Shown here: positions 34,653-42,177 of the stretch, in pieces
How the letters are laid out: each line of letters starts with the position of its first letter
Numbering within the stretch: position 1 is the first letter of the stretch
Assembly (NCBI GenBank): GCA_029975555.1
Contig: JARKOY010000149.1
Location: 62,001-126,000 of the forward strand
Direction of reading: 5' to 3'
DNA from: Spirochaetia bacterium
GTDB lineage: Bacteria; Spirochaetota; Spirochaetia; Treponematales; Rectinemataceae
DNA: 64,000 bases
Position numbers and translations under genes: made by a program
Notes under the pieces: model-generated
Told to the model about the DNA's origin: nothing
Databases searched by the model: none
Seen by the model: the letters and a program-made list of their open reading frames with translations, nothing else

Positions 34653-34663
34653 GAAAGAATAAA

Positions 34664-36100
34664 ATGAAAATCGATGCTTCGACCATAAGGGCGCTCTTTG
34701 TCGACTCTTCTCTTTCGAACTTCTTCTCGGAGACTGACCTTTTTTATGTCGATTTCTCGTCGAAGACCGCACGGTCGTGTTATACGCTCCGTTTCTTCGG
34801 GTACGAAGACGAAGATCTACTGAATATCGCCTCCGGGGCTTTATCTGTCCACGAAGCGGATAAAGAGAGGGCGGGCATGTTCATACACCGCCTCATGGCG
34901 AACGAGGTGGACAGCGCCATCGACGCATTCAGGCTCGCTTCAAAAGACGGTTCGAGCTATCATTGGGTCCGGTTTTCGGCCAAGGTCGTCACCCGAGATG
35001 AAAAAGGCCAGCCCGAGGCCCTGATCGGCCATGTGCTCGACGTGGACGACCTGATCAGCTCTCAAGAAGAGATACGCAACCGCCTCGTCGAGATCGATGC
35101 CATGCGGGAGCTCATCATTGCGATCAACAAGAGTCTCGATTTCGAGGAGACCTTTGCGCGCGTCATTGAGCAGCTGCACCGCATCATCCCTTTCGACAGG
35201 GCCAGCGCGCAGTCCCTTGTCAACGACAGGCTCTCCGTCATCGCCGGATTCGGCTATTCGGAAAAGGAGTTGGAGGGGCTCAGCTTCCCTGCTCAGGGCA
35301 TCGACAATCCTGCTGTCAGGGCGATTCGCGAGCGCAAGATCGTCATCTGCAACAATGTCCCTGCAGAATTTTCCGGGTTCATCAGCGCTTCCAAGGACTT
35401 TACTCCGCTTTCGTGGCTCGGAATTCCGCTTGTGTACGAAGACAAGGTCATCGGGCTTCTGGCGCTGGACAACAAGGATCCGAATGCATACAACGATCAA
35501 CATGTGCGCGTGCTCAGTTCACTGTCCGACTATATTGCGATCGCACTGGAACATGCACGTAAACATCAGCTCGTGACCTATCAGGCCATGACCGACAAAC
35601 TCACCGGCCTCGCCAACCGGTATGGCCTCGAGACGCGCGGCATGGAAATCTTCCAGCAGTCGATCGAGCAGGACCAGTCGATCGGCGTGCTGATGATCGA
35701 TATCGATCATTTCAAACAGATCAACGATTCCTATGGACACGCCTACGGCGACACCGTGCTCAGGTCGATCGCTCAGGCCATCCGTGCACAGATACGGAAC
35801 AAAGATTATGCTGTACGCTACGGAGGGGAGGAATTCGTGGTGATCCTGCCGGGGCTGGGGTCCCGCGAAGCCCTCATCGTCGCGGAGCGGCTGCGCATCA
35901 AGATTTCGCAGATGACGATCGACAAAGATCGGAAGTTCCCGACGGTGAGCGTCGGCATCTACGCCGCCATACCTGGGTCCCTCGATATTCTGCACGAATT
36001 CATTCATAGGGCCGATTTGGCGCTCTATGCCGCCAAAGAGGCCGGCAGAAACCGTTCGCGCGTGTGGTCGACCAACCCCGAATTCTATGTGAACGGATGA
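34664..36100 (+). CDS. PAS-GAF-GGDEF diguanylate cyclase
   Basis: A 478-residue soluble sensor that likely makes cyclic di-GMP. Residues 1-125 look like a PAS domain (RLASKDGSSYHWVRFSAKVV is its typical PAC end). About 145-300 form a GAF domain (DFEETFARVIEQLHRIIPFDRASAQSL to LLALDNKDPNAYNDQHVRVLSSLSDYIAIALEHAR). About 315-478 form GGDEF, with DKLTGLANRYGLE, DIDHFKQINDSYGHAYGD and the active-site RYGGEEF. An inhibitory I-site RNKD lies five residues before GGEEF, so product feedback is expected. There are no membrane segments. The signals sensed are unknown. The gene converges with trpS. Confidence 0.93.
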   Translation: MKIDASTIRALFVDSSLSNFFSETDLFYVDFSSKTARSCYTLRFFGYEDEDLLNIASGALSVHEADKERAGMFIHRLMANEVDSAIDAFRLASKDGSSYHWVRFSAKVVTRDEKGQPEALIGHVLDVDDLISSQEEIRNRLVEIDAMRELIIAINKSLDFEETFARVIEQLHRIIPFDRASAQSLVNDRLSVIAGFGYSEKELEGLSFPAQGIDNPAVRAIRERKIVICNNVPAEFSGFISASKDFTPLSWLGIPLVYEDKVIGLLALDNKDPNAYNDQHVRVLSSLSDYIAIALEHARKHQLVTYQAMTDKLTGLANRYGLETRGMEIFQQSIEQDQSIGVLMIDIDHFKQINDSYGHAYGDTVLRSIAQAIRAQIRNKDYAVRYGGEEFVVILPGLGSREALIVAERLRIKISQMTIDKDRKFPTVSVGIYAAIPGSLDILHEFIHRADLALYAAKEAGRNRSRVWSTNPEFYVNG

Positions 36101-36112
36101 AACGCGGCCCGA

Positions 36113-37162
36113 TCACTCGGTTCTCTTGCGCCTCTCTTCGGCCTTGCGCGAAATGCGGTTCCACACCGCGCTCAGGCCCATGGCTTTTTTTGCCATAGAG
36201 AGGGTGATGCGCGCCTCTTCGCGCATGCGCATGGTGCCCTCGTAGATGATTTCTTCGACGAGCCCCTTCTGAGACTCGTAGTACGCGCGGCGCTCGCGGA
36301 TGGGGTCGAGGAAGGCATTGATCGCGCTGATGAGTTTTTCTTTTACCTCGACGTCGCCTACGGTGCCTGTCCTGTAGCGCGCCTTCAGGTCCTCGACTTC
36401 GGCTTTGTTGGGGTTGAAGGCGTCGTGGTAGATGAACACGGGATTGCCTTCGACGGTGCCGGGGATGTCGGCGCGCACGCGCTTTGGGTCGGTGTACATG
36501 GACATCACGCGCTTTCGCACGGTTTTTTCGTCGTCGGAGAGGAAGATCGCGTTGCCGAGGCTCTTCGACATCTTGGCGTTGCCGTCTGTCCCTACGAGCG
36601 AGCCGTATTCCGACACCATGACCTCCGGGATGGGGAAGGTCTCGCCGTAGAGAAAATTGAAGCGGCGCGCAATTTCCCGCGTCACTTCTACGTGGGCCTC
36701 GTTGTCCTTGCCGACGGGCACAAGGTGGGCGCGCGGCAGAAGAATGTCTGCCGCCTGAAGCACTGGGTATCCCAAAAGTCCGAAAGGCATCTCTTCGATG
36801 TGCGCATTTTGGGCCATTTCTTTGAGACTTGGCACGCGCGAGAGCCTCGGCACGGTGATGAGATTCTCGAAGAAGAGAGAAAGCTCGGTCACCTCGGGCA
36901 CGGCGGACTGCAGGTAAATCACCGACTTTGCAGGGTCGATGCCGACCGACAGATAGTCGAGCACTGCGGAGCGGACATTCTCGGAGAGTTGCTCTATGTT
37001 TTCTTTTTCCGGCTTCGTGGTCAGAGTGTGAAGATCGGCGATGATGAAGAAACATTCATATTCATCCTGAAGTCGCACGCGATTTGCCAACGAGCCGACA
37101 TAGTGGCCGAGGTGTAGTTTGCCGGTGGGCCTGTCTCCGGTAAGAATGCGCTTTTTCTCCAT
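36113..37162 (-). CDS. trpS: Tryptophan--tRNA ligase
   Basis: A 349-residue class I aminoacyl-tRNA synthetase charging tRNA(Trp). The HIGH-equivalent is [14 protein letters not shown] and the KMSKS loop is [14 protein letters not shown]. Other family stretches are [55 protein letters not shown] and [11 protein letters not shown]. Length is typical of bacterial TrpS. ATG 37162 follows GGAG at 9-nt spacing. I see no T-box leader upstream. The region instead holds a large hairpin repeat at 37231-37296. Confidence 0.96.
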   Translation of the reverse strand: MEKKRILTGDRPTGKLHLGHYVGSLANRVRLQDEYECFFIIADLHTLTTKPEKENIEQLSENVRSAVLDYLSVGIDPAKSVIYLQSAVPEVTELSLFFENLITVPRLSRVPSLKEMAQNAHIEEMPFGLLGYPVLQAADILLPRAHLVPVGKDNEAHVEVTREIARRFNFLYGETFPIPEVMVSEYGSLVGTDGNAKMSKSLGNAIFLSDDEKTVRKRVMSMYTDPKRVRADIPGTVEGNPVFIYHDAFNPNKAEVEDLKARYRTGTVGDVEVKEKLISAINAFLDPIRERRAYYESQKGLVEEIIYEGTMRMREEARITLSMAKKAMGLSAVWNRISRKAEERRKRTE

Positions 37163-37230
37163 GATTATGCTCCAGGGAATGAAAATGTGTAGCTAGTGTA
37201 GCGAATCACGAAAAAAAGGGCAATGAGCGT

Positions 37231-37296
37231 AGTGCTCTCAACCTTGGGTAAGGATTGCAGCTTAGGCGCCTGGTTTTACCCAAGGTTGAGAGCACT
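37231..37296. repeat. Perfect 21-bp inverted repeat (paired copies of the dispersed repeat)
   Basis: The arms 37231-37251 and 37276-37296 are exact complements (core AGTGCTCTCAACCTTGGGTA) around a 24-nt loop. In RNA or single-stranded DNA this would form a long stable hairpin. It lies between divergent trpS and the hydrolase gene. No U-run follows directly, so it is not a standard terminator. Confidence 0.8.
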
Positions 37297-37327
37297 GTCC
37301 TAGCACAGCCCCCTCCGGCGACAATAT

Positions 37328-37356
37328 TCCAAAAGCGCCCTCGCATGCGCTAGAAT
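37328..37356 (+). promoter_or_regulatory. Possible leaderless promoter of the hydrolase gene
   Basis: TAGAAT (37351-37356) ends 6 nt before ATG 37363, and no SD is visible. The -35 region at 37328-37333 (TCCAAA) is poor. AATATTC (37323-37329) and GAATATT (37353-37359) form an inverted repeat around the -10. Confidence 0.4.
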
Positions 37357-37362
37357 ATTTAC

Positions 37363-38310
37363 ATGTGGCTTATCCTCATGCTCTATGCCGTGCTGGTCGT
37401 CGTGCTGGGCTGTACAAGTTATGTGCTCATGTTCCGGCCCAAATTCAGAAGTCTTGAGTTTACGAAGCAATACTCGCTGGAGAACGGGGAGATCGACGAA
37501 GGTTTTCTCGGGCTCGACTGGAAAGAATGGACCTTCCGTTCGCCCCACGGGTATGCCCTGAAAGGCCAGTACCTGCGCGGAAAAGCGGATGCCCCGGCCG
37601 CGCTCTTCGTGCACGGCATCACGTGGACGCGCTATGGTATGGCCAAATACATGAGGCCTTTCATCGAGCTGGGGTGGAACGTGGCCGCCTTCGATCTGGC
37701 GGGCCACGGCGAAAGTTCTGCGCCGAGGAGTTTTTACCCTTCGTTCGGCTTTTACGAGAAATTCGATGTGAAAGAGGGCGTCAAAGCGCTCCGCTCGCTC
37801 TTCCCGAGGGCTCCTTGCTACGGGCTCTTCGGAGAGTCCCTTGGCGCGGCGTCGGTGCTGGAGTATGCCCCTTTTGCAGGCAAGGCTACCTCGAGGGAGA
37901 TCGATTTCATCGTGGCCGACTGTCCGTTTTCCTCCGCATGGGAGGAACTCATGGAACAGTACAGGATGATTCATGTGCCCAATTTCTTTGCGTGGCCGGC
38001 CGCCCAGTTGCTCCGCGGGCTCGCTCGCCTTCTGCGCGGGTTCGACATCAAGGAAGCTTCGCCGATCAAGGCGGTCGTACAGACCGACGTGCCGATACTG
38101 TTTGCGCACGGCATGGAAGACAGGTATGTGCCGACCATCATGAGTGTGCGCATGGCCAGCGCGCGGATGGCGAACAATGTGGGCCTGACCGAGCTTGTAC
38201 TTATTCCCGGCGCCGGGCATGCGAAGGGCATTGTGACGGATAGGGTGCGCTGGCTGGCTGGCGTAATGGCATTCATCGAGCGCGTCCGCAGCGAGAAAGG
38301 AGGACACTAG
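37363..38310 (+). CDS. Membrane-anchored alpha/beta hydrolase
   Basis: A 315-residue alpha/beta-hydrolase. The first 25 residues form a membrane anchor or signal (MWLILMLYAVLVVVLGCTSY). The core begins near residue 65 with the oxyanion segment LFVHGITWTRYG. It continues through FDLAGHGESS and the nucleophile elbow GLFGESLGAASVL. VPILFAHGMEDRYVP carries the probable catalytic Asp, and PGAGHAKGI carries the His. The substrate is unknown and could be an ester, thioester or acyl lipid. The thioesterase gene follows by 2 nt, suggesting one operon and possibly related acyl chemistry. Confidence 0.85.
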   Translation: MWLILMLYAVLVVVLGCTSYVLMFRPKFRSLEFTKQYSLENGEIDEGFLGLDWKEWTFRSPHGYALKGQYLRGKADAPAALFVHGITWTRYGMAKYMRPFIELGWNVAAFDLAGHGESSAPRSFYPSFGFYEKFDVKEGVKALRSLFPRAPCYGLFGESLGAASVLEYAPFAGKATSREIDFIVADCPFSSAWEELMEQYRMIHVPNFFAWPAAQLLRGLARLLRGFDIKEASPIKAVVQTDVPILFAHGMEDRYVPTIMSVRMASARMANNVGLTELVLIPGAGHAKGIVTDRVRWLAGVMAFIERVRSEKGGH

Positions 38311-38312
38311 CC

Positions 38313-38717
38313 ATGGAACTCAAGGTGGGGCTCGTCGCAGAGAAAGACATCGTCGTCGAAGACAGACACGTCGCGTCGCATTTGGGGTCGGGGGGTGTGC
38401 CCGTCTACGCGACGCCGATGATGGTGCTGCACATGGAGGAAACATCTCGTCTGGCGGTGGACCATCTGTTGGGTTCGGACGGCGCGACAGTCGGGGCCTC
38501 GATGGCAGTGCGGCACCTCGCACCGACACCGAAAGGCATGAAGGTACGCATACGCGCGGAGCTCGTGAAGATCGACGGGCGGATGCTCACGTTCAAGGTC
38601 GAGGCCTGGGACGAGGTCGAAAAAGTCGGCGAGGCCGAGCACGTGCGCGCAATCATCAGCATGGCGAAGTTTGCCGAGCGGATCGAAAAGAAAAAGCAAG
38701 CCGCCGCGCAGCGATGA
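38313..38717 (+). CDS. Hotdog-fold thioesterase, FlK family
   Basis: A 134-residue single hotdog domain of the fluoroacetyl-CoA thioesterase (FlK) group. Expected active-site residues are visible: Thr in YATPMMVLHMEETSR, Glu in the same helix, and His in AVRHLAPTPKGMKVRIRAEL. Most members are general acyl-CoA thioesterases, so fluoroacetate detoxification should not be assumed. An AGGAGG SD lies before ATG 38313. It is coupled to the hydrolase gene upstream. Confidence 0.88.
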   Translation: MELKVGLVAEKDIVVEDRHVASHLGSGGVPVYATPMMVLHMEETSRLAVDHLLGSDGATVGASMAVRHLAPTPKGMKVRIRAELVKIDGRMLTFKVEAWDEVEKVGEAEHVRAIISMAKFAERIEKKKQAAAQR

Positions 38718-38763
38718 GCGCGACACTGCGCGACGGCCACCTTTCGGCGGAAGGCTGCCTTGC

Positions 38764-39552
38764 CTACATGCTCTTCCAGAACTTGTAGAATTTGCGCTCG
38801 ACCGTATCGAGGTCGAGGTACGGATAGAATTTGCCGGGCTTTCCATGCTCCGCGAACATGAAGCCCTCCTTGAGATATTTATACGAGATGCGGTCGATCG
38901 GGCAGTCGAGCGAGATACCCTTCACCACTTTTCCGGGCGTGGTGCGCACCTCTTCGATGGCCGAGACCAGCCTCGCGGGGTGTATGCCCGGGACATAGCA
39001 GCGGATCAATGGATTTTCCTCGTACTCTCTCAGGAATTCCTGCGTGTCGAACTCAAGAAGCGTGAAGGCCATTTTGGGAGCGCCCTTCGAGTTGCGTGGA
39101 TCGGTGATGAATTGTCCAAAATCGTGGCAGTTGAGCTTGGTGAGCACGATGAAGCGCAGGGGGCTCACCTCCAGCATGATCCGGAATTCGTCGGTATCGA
39201 TCGAGGGTTCGTAAGGTTTAGCCTCGAGCTCGATGTAATCGCCGAGTGAGTCGCTGATGTAGAGTTTGCCGAGCGCGCTGTAGTCCATATGCTCCAACAC
39301 GCGGTAGCTCTTGATGAATTTGGTGGCCTTTGGCCTGCCGTCCTCGTGCGGCTTGAGTTCGGAATAGGCGGTGTCGATGTCGAAATAGGGGTGTCTGAAT
39401 TCGGGATCAATTTCGACGAAGATCAGTCTGCCTTCGAAATATCGCGTGGAACCTTGGACATAGTGCTTTATGAAATGTTCAGGCTCGAGCTGGGATGCAA
39501 TGAGGGAATGATTCGGATGGACGATCATATAGAGGTGTTTTTCGTTCGCCAT
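38764..39552 (-). CDS. Conserved-looking protein of unknown function
   Basis: A 262-residue soluble protein I do not recognise. It starts MANEKHLYMIVHPNHSLIAS, and the sequence is rich in aromatic and charged residues. It has segments such as FEGRLIFVEIDPEFRHPYFDID, KATKFIKSYRVLEHMDY, MLEVSPLRFIVLTKLNCHDFG, IRCYVPGIHPARLVSAIEE and GKFYPYLDLDTVERKFYKFW. There is no signal peptide or membrane segment. Start 39552 follows AGGAGG at 9-nt spacing. A clear promoter lies at 39626-39654. It is monocistronic. Confidence 0.8.
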   Translation of the reverse strand: MANEKHLYMIVHPNHSLIASQLEPEHFIKHYVQGSTRYFEGRLIFVEIDPEFRHPYFDIDTAYSELKPHEDGRPKATKFIKSYRVLEHMDYSALGKLYISDSLGDYIELEAKPYEPSIDTDEFRIMLEVSPLRFIVLTKLNCHDFGQFITDPRNSKGAPKMAFTLLEFDTQEFLREYEENPLIRCYVPGIHPARLVSAIEEVRTTPGKVVKGISLDCPIDRISYKYLKEGFMFAEHGKPGKFYPYLDLDTVERKFYKFWKSM

Positions 39553-39625
39553 GGGGCAAACCTCCTTAAACTCTCCAGCGCGGGTGCTCATCGTGTGCTC
39601 GGAGAGCCTAATTTTATTAGCAATC

Positions 39626-39654
39626 TATATACATTTTTGAGAGAAATTCTTCAA
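39626..39654 (-). promoter_or_regulatory. Promoter of the unknown gene 38764-39552
   Basis: On the reverse strand TTGAAG (39654-39649), a 17-nt spacer and TATATA (39631-39626) lie about 75 nt upstream of the start codon. The leader would include the strong SD. Confidence 0.6.
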
Positions 39655-39705
39655 TAGTTATTCGCGATGATACAGTGAAAAAGTTGCATGTGAAAGGGAT
39701 GTGCG

Positions 39706-41754
39706 TCAGCGCCAGATTGTTCGCAGGAGTGGCGCCAGCACGAGCGAGATGACGGCCATCAGTTTGATGAGGATGTTGAGCGAAGGCCCTGCGGTGTCTT
39801 TGAAAGGGTCTCCGACCGTATCGCCGACGACCGCGGCGCGGTGCGCGCCGGAGCCCTTGCCCTCTGCGCTACGCGCCTCGATGAGTTTCTTTGCATTGTC
39901 CCATGCGCCGCCCGCATTCGACATGAATATGGCGAGCAGGCCTCCAGACACCGTGGCCCCGACAAGAAGGCCCGTGAGTACCGCAGGACCACCGATGAGC
40001 CCTGCAAGAATGGGCGCCAGAATGGCGGAGACACCCGGAAGAATCATGCTTTTCAGTGCCGTGCGCGTCGAGATGTCGACGCAGCGCCGGTAGTCGGGTT
40101 CTTCGCTTCCTTCGAGGATGCCCGGTTTAGAGCGGAATTGCCTGCGAACTTCTTCGATCATCGCGAAGGCGGCCCGATAGATGGCGTCCATGGCGAGCGA
40201 GCTGAAGAAGAAGGGGATCATCGCACCGATGAACAGGCCTATGAGCACACTTGGGTTCGCCAGGTTCATCGTCTCGAACGAAAGTCCGGCTGCGCTGAGG
40301 AAGGCGACGATGAGGATGAGCGAGGTAAGGAGCGCTGAGCCTATGGCGAATCCTTTGCCAATGGCCGCGGTGGTGTTGCCCACGGCATCCAGCGAATCGG
40401 TGATTTTTCGGACTTCTGGTTCCATTTCGGACATTTCGGCAAGCCCTCCGGCGTTGTCGGCGATGGGGCCGTACGCGTCGACGGAGAGCTGAATGCCGAG
40501 CGTCAGGAGCATGCCGAGGCCTGCAATGCCGATGCCGTACAGCCCCGCGAGCCAGTTTGCAAGCCCAATCGCGAGCCCGATGACGAGGATCGGGAACACT
40601 GTGGAACTCATGCCGACGCCTAGCCCTGAGATGATCGTCGTGGCCGCGCCAGTTACGCAGGACTTTGCGATCTTGCGTACGGGAGGCGTATCGGAGCCTG
40701 TGTAATACTCGGTAATGAGGCCGATGGCGGTCCCCGCGACGAGCCCCGTGATGCAGGCAAAATAAATGCCGAGCCAGCCGGCGCCGCCGACGGTGAGTCG
40801 AATGACTGGCAGCAACAGGACAATTGCGATGATCGCAGCGCCGATGGACCCTGCGTTGAGCGCCCTCTGGGGGTGTTGTGCGCGGCTGAGATGTACAAAG
40901 AGCGTCCCGATGAGTGAGGCGACCACACCTGTTCCTGCCGCGATGAGCGGCAGTATGGCCAGCCGCAGCTGCACCTCAGAGGGTGCGGATACCGTGATGC
41001 CGAGCACCATGCAGCCGATGATGGAGCCAGCGTAGGACTCGAAGAGGTCGGCGCCCATGCCCGCCACGTCGCCCACGTTGTCGCCCACATTGTCGGCGAT
41101 GACCGCAGGGTTGCGGTGATCGTCCTCCGGTATGCCGACTTCGACTTTGCCCACCAGATCTGCCCCGACATCGGCGGCCTTCGTGTAGATGCCTCCGCCT
41201 ACCCGCGCGAAGAGCGCCATCATTGAGGCACCGAGCGAAAATCCGGAAATGATCGGAAGAACAGTCTCCGAGAGCAACCCCTCTGCGTTCGGCATGAGAA
41301 GCAGAAGTCCGAGCAGGCCGCCGATGCCAAGGAGTACGAGGCCGACGACCGTCATTCCCATCACCGAGCCGCTTGAAAACGCGATCTTGAGCGCCGGCAG
41401 CACCCCTCTCTGGGCGGCTTCGGCTGTCCGGGCGTTGGCTTTGACCGCGATATTCATGCCGAACCACCCTGCAGAGGCCGAGAGGACTGCGCCGATCAAA
41501 AAAGAGATGCTCTGCAGTTTCAGAATGCCGAGATTGAAGAAAAAGAGAAGGAGCGCGACGACAGGAATAATGAAACCCACTGTCCGATATTCCCTTGTGA
41601 GGAAGGCGTGGGCTCCATCTTCGATATATCCGGAAATTCGTGTTACCGTAGGGTTGTAGAGAGGTATTTTTTTGATGACGTTGCTTGTAATCAAGGAGTA
41701 CACAAGCGCCACCAGGGCGGTGAGGACGGAGACGATCACCCCACTCGATAGCAT
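39706..41754 (-). CDS. hppA: Membrane-bound ion-pumping pyrophosphatase
   Basis: A 682-residue integral membrane pyrophosphatase with about 16 membrane helices. It couples PPi hydrolysis to H+ or Na+ export. The catalytic blocks are GGGIYTKAADVGADLVGKVE, GIPEDDHRNPAVIADNVGDNVGDVAGMGADLFESY and, near the C-terminus, GDTVGDPFKDTAGPSLNILIK. The stretch GNTTAAIGKGFAIGSA has Ala where K+-independent enzymes have Lys, which fits the K+-stimulated class. Whether it pumps Na+ or H+ cannot be decided by eye. ATG 41754 has AAAGGAGGT upstream, and a longer upstream extension is not hydrophobic in the family way. Confidence 0.95.
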   Translation of the reverse strand: MLSSGVIVSVLTALVALVYSLITSNVIKKIPLYNPTVTRISGYIEDGAHAFLTREYRTVGFIIPVVALLLFFFNLGILKLQSISFLIGAVLSASAGWFGMNIAVKANARTAEAAQRGVLPALKIAFSSGSVMGMTVVGLVLLGIGGLLGLLLLMPNAEGLLSETVLPIISGFSLGASMMALFARVGGGIYTKAADVGADLVGKVEVGIPEDDHRNPAVIADNVGDNVGDVAGMGADLFESYAGSIIGCMVLGITVSAPSEVQLRLAILPLIAAGTGVVASLIGTLFVHLSRAQHPQRALNAGSIGAAIIAIVLLLPVIRLTVGGAGWLGIYFACITGLVAGTAIGLITEYYTGSDTPPVRKIAKSCVTGAATTIISGLGVGMSSTVFPILVIGLAIGLANWLAGLYGIGIAGLGMLLTLGIQLSVDAYGPIADNAGGLAEMSEMEPEVRKITDSLDAVGNTTAAIGKGFAIGSALLTSLILIVAFLSAAGLSFETMNLANPSVLIGLFIGAMIPFFFSSLAMDAIYRAAFAMIEEVRRQFRSKPGILEGSEEPDYRRCVDISTRTALKSMILPGVSAILAPILAGLIGGPAVLTGLLVGATVSGGLLAIFMSNAGGAWDNAKKLIEARSAEGKGSGAHRAAVVGDTVGDPFKDTAGPSLNILIKLMAVISLVLAPLLRTIWR

Positions 41755-41806
41755 TGGAGACCTCCTTTTTGGAAAAAGACTTGGGCGTGTGTTACATTGA
41801 TGACAC

Positions 41807-41836
41807 ATTATAGGGGTTGCTTTCAACATCTGGCAA
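41807..41836 (-). promoter_or_regulatory. hppA promoter
   Basis: On the reverse strand TTGCCA (41836-41831), an 18-nt spacer and TATAAT (41812-41807) give a start near 41800 and a 46-nt leader. Confidence 0.6.
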
Positions 41837-41938
41837 TATAAAAAAGTAATGAATGCCCAGTTGTCCATGTGTCTGAAAAAAACGCGCGGCGCACGGCCCC
41901 ATCGCTGCAGGATTTTTATAATTATGCGTTTTAAAACC

Positions 41939-41967
41939 TTGACAAAAGTGCTGATTTGTATTTTTAT
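41939..41967 (+). promoter_or_regulatory. Promoter of the arg leader and argCJBD
   Basis: A consensus TTGACA (41939-41944), a 17-nt spacer and TTTTAT (41962-41967) predict transcription from about 41974. The RNA would carry a leader of about 200 nt before argC, containing a small ORF. The hppA-to-argC gap (41755-42177) therefore holds two opposing promoters and the leader ORF. Confidence 0.6.
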
Positions 41968-41997
41968 GGAGGCACTTTGTTTTTGGGAGGGGCATAT

Positions 41998-42108
41998 ATG
42001 GAATGCTCACTTCTCACTTCTATCGCCTCACAATCCTTGAGTTCTCTGTGGAGAACCCTCCGTATCTTCCATTCCTACCGAACGCTTCTTCTCTTCCGTC
42101 GTCGTTGA
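41998..42108 (+). CDS. Putative arginine leader peptide upstream of argC
   Basis: A 36-codon ORF with its own SD (GGGAGG 41985-41990, 7 nt before the ATG). It starts MECSLLTSIAS, contains six Arg codons, and ends with CGT CGT CGT TGA, three consecutive Arg codons before the stop. It lies between the consensus promoter at 41939 and argC. The downstream 70 nt are pyrimidine-rich. A 6-bp hairpin (GTTCTC-TGTG-GAGAAC, 42041-42056) falls in the coding part, and TGCAC/GTGCA (42116-42132) can pair after it. This is the layout of a translation-coupled attenuator in which ribosome stalling at scarce Arg would relieve termination. Translation is not proven. Confidence 0.6.
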   Translation: MECSLLTSIASQSLSSLWRTLRIFHSYRTLLLFRRR

Positions 42109-42177
42109 TTCCTTCTGCACCGCACGCGTGCATTTCGCTGTTTTCCCCATTACACTTGTGAGTGAAAGGAGATGCCC

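Noticed and set aside
34651-34662. Mini-ORF ATGAAAGAATAA before the diguanylate cyclase
   Set aside because: Its ATG overlaps the TATAAT box, so it would not be transcribed from that promoter.
36000-37055. Long open frame of about 350 codons overlapping trpS in another frame
   Set aside because: It is rich in Arg, His and Pro with no family signature, while trpS in the same region has all class I synthetase motifs. GC-rich genes produce such shadow frames.
37163-37362. T-box or tryptophan riboswitch upstream of trpS
   Set aside because: No T-box consensus sequence or specifier-loop arrangement was seen. The conspicuous structure is the dispersed repeat hairpin.
38313-38717. Fluoroacetate resistance gene
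   Set aside because: The thioesterase belongs to the FlK family, but most members act on ordinary acyl-CoAs, and nothing nearby relates to organofluorine chemistry.
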